In this document: positions 5,575 to 6,063 of the stretch, piece after piece
How the letters are laid out: every line of letters begins with the position of its first letter
Numbering within the stretch: the stretch's first letter is position 1
Source of the DNA: Fimenecus sp045631225
GTDB lineage: Bacteria; Bacillota; Clostridia; Oscillospirales; Acutalibacteraceae
DNA: 6,063 nucleotides
Assembly: GCA_045631225.1 (NCBI GenBank)
Contig: JAZQUG010000019.1
Coordinates: 1-6,063, forward strand
Direction of reading: 5' to 3'
Notes under the pieces: generated by a model
What the model saw: only the letters and a program-made list of their open reading frames with translations
What the model was told of the DNA's origin: nothing
Databases searched by the model: none
Program-made: the position numbers and the translations under genes

Positions 5575-5852
5575 CGCATCACCTTTGCAAAGAAACCTTT
5601 TGCCTGTGGTCGCACATCTGTATATGTAAGTGATGAAATATCACCATCAACAAGAAGCTCTGTCTGTTCAAGATTCAGTCGGGTAATATGAAGATTCCAA
5701 CCCCGTATTGTCAGCTCCCCCATATCCGTAACGGCAATTATAGTCTGTTCGTCAAATGACTCAATATCCGTAACCCCCGAAACGGACAGCTTTTTTCTGT
5801 CCTCCATAATTATACTGTGTGGTAATTTAACCATCTTTTTTTCGTCTGTCAT
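5571..5852 (-). CDS. yabP: Sporulation protein YabP
   Basis: A 93-residue protein of the YabP/YqfC family, needed in the mother cell for normal spore coat/cortex assembly; its biochemical activity is not known. The whole length is the family domain. Visible landmarks are LPHSIIMEDRKKLSVSGV (10-27), DIESFDEQTI (29-38), the GxLxIRGWNLHI stretch (about 45-55) with LNLEQTELLVDGDI, and the closing SLTY. There is no signal peptide or membrane helix. The ATG at 5850-5852 is chosen because AAAGGAGG lies 7 bases upstream and the homology begins soon after. A longer frame back to a TTG at 5904-5906 would add 18 hydrophobic residues containing the ribosome binding site itself. It overlaps yabQ by 4 bases and is first in the visible cluster. 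Confidence 0.95.
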   Translation of the reverse strand: MTDEKKMVKLPHSIIMEDRKKLSVSGVTDIESFDEQTIIAVTDMGELTIRGWNLHITRLNLEQTELLVDGDISSLTYTDVRPQAKGFFAKVMR

Positions 5853-5859
5853 AAAAAAA

Positions 5860-5867
5860 CCTCCTTT
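5860..5867 (-). promoter_or_regulatory. Strong ribosome binding site of yabP
   Basis: AAAGGAGG on the minus strand stands 7 bases before the ATG at 5850-5852. It decides this start against the longer TTG-started frame. Confidence 0.9.
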
Positions 5868-5873
5868 ACATAA

Positions 5874-5902
5874 TAAATATGAAAAGAAGAATAAATATAT
5901 GC
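5874..5902 (-). promoter_or_regulatory. Weak sigma-E-like promoter candidate for yabP
   Basis: On the minus strand GCATATA (5896-5902) fits 6 of 7 positions of the sigma-E -35 pattern KMATATT. After a 14-base spacer, CATATTTA (5874-5881) shares only the first four bases of the -10 pattern CATACAMT. Bacillus yabP and yabQ are sigma-E genes, which motivates the call, but the -10 match is poor and the region is AT-rich. Confidence 0.25.
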
Positions 5903-5961
5903 ACAACAGGTTATTCTGTTAGACAAATCGGAGTTTATCGGGATGATAAGAAACTAATCCG

Positions 5962-6063
5962 CTCCCTCCGTGAGGGAGCTGTCGAACGAAGTGAGACTGA
6001 GGGAGTAAACGTAAAACCAACAAACTCCCTCCGTCATTTTCTTGCGAAAATGCCACCTCATTA
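5962..6063. repeat. Hairpin-rich dispersed repeat, right copy (cut by window end)
   Basis: Begins with a perfect hairpin CTCCCTC/GAGGGAG (5962-5978, loop CGT). It continues with AGCTGTC and GACTGAGGGAG (5995-6005), then CTCCCTCCGTCA (6025-6036). A second hairpin follows, CATTTTC/GAAAATG at 6035-6052 with a four-base loop, then CCACCTC. GACTGAGGGAG can pair with the later CTCCCTCCGTC with one mismatch, giving a larger fold. Block order and orientation equal those of the left copy at 1-118. Its far end lies outside the window. No coding potential is seen between 5853 and 6063. Confidence 0.75.

Noticed and set aside
5571..5906. Longer yabP frame from a TTG at 5904-5906, adding a hydrophobic head
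   Set aside because: The extra 18 codons include the ribosome binding site of the ATG at 5850-5852, and family homology starts after that ATG.

Overview
The window reads as chromosomal DNA from a low-GC, spore-forming, anaerobic Gram-positive bacterium, most likely a Ruminococcus-like member of the Oscillospiraceae from a gut or rumen. Three things point there: the sporulation genes yabP and yabQ, a type I dockerin (the docking module of cellulosomes), and short hairpin-forming repeats at both ends that look like the dispersed repeats of gut Clostridia. All seven genes lie on the minus strand and are transcribed from right to left. No tRNA, rRNA, CRISPR array, transposase or phage gene is visible.

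Right block (about 4204-5902): yabP, yabQ, divIC and a yabR-like S1-domain gene form a tight cluster in the same order as in Bacillus subtilis. yabP and yabQ overlap by 4 bases, and divIC starts with GTG inside the end of yabQ. YabP and YabQ are needed for the spore coat/cortex, DivIC is a membrane protein of the division septum, and the S1 protein is a small RNA-binding protein. A hairpin terminator closes the cluster.

Middle block (about 3511-4200): a single gene encodes the long form of hibernation promoting factor (HPF), which pairs ribosomes into inactive dimers. It has its own upstream region, with a promoter candidate sitting between two perfect inverted repeats, and a strong terminator behind it. 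This compact control region is the most interesting non-coding part of the window.

Left block (about 164-3479): two genes concern the cell surface and polysaccharides. The first is a GH30-like glycoside hydrolase held by an N-terminal membrane anchor, without a dockerin. The second, 44 bases further on, is a secreted acidic protein with two repeated N-terminal modules, a middle region I do not recognise, and a C-terminal dockerin, without a recognisable catalytic domain. They are probably co-transcribed and end at a perfect 10-bp hairpin terminator. A joint role in handling a plant or mucosal polysaccharide is inferred from adjacency and domains only.

Ends: positions 1-118 and 5962-6063 hold two copies of the same repeat type in the same orientation. 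One hairpin differs in sequence between the copies but keeps its pairing. The right copy lies just upstream of yabP, where I would otherwise look for the hslR/yabO-type gene. I see no clearly novel multi-gene system. The best leads are the HPF control region, the dockerin protein's unknown domain with its GH30 partner, and the paired repeats.
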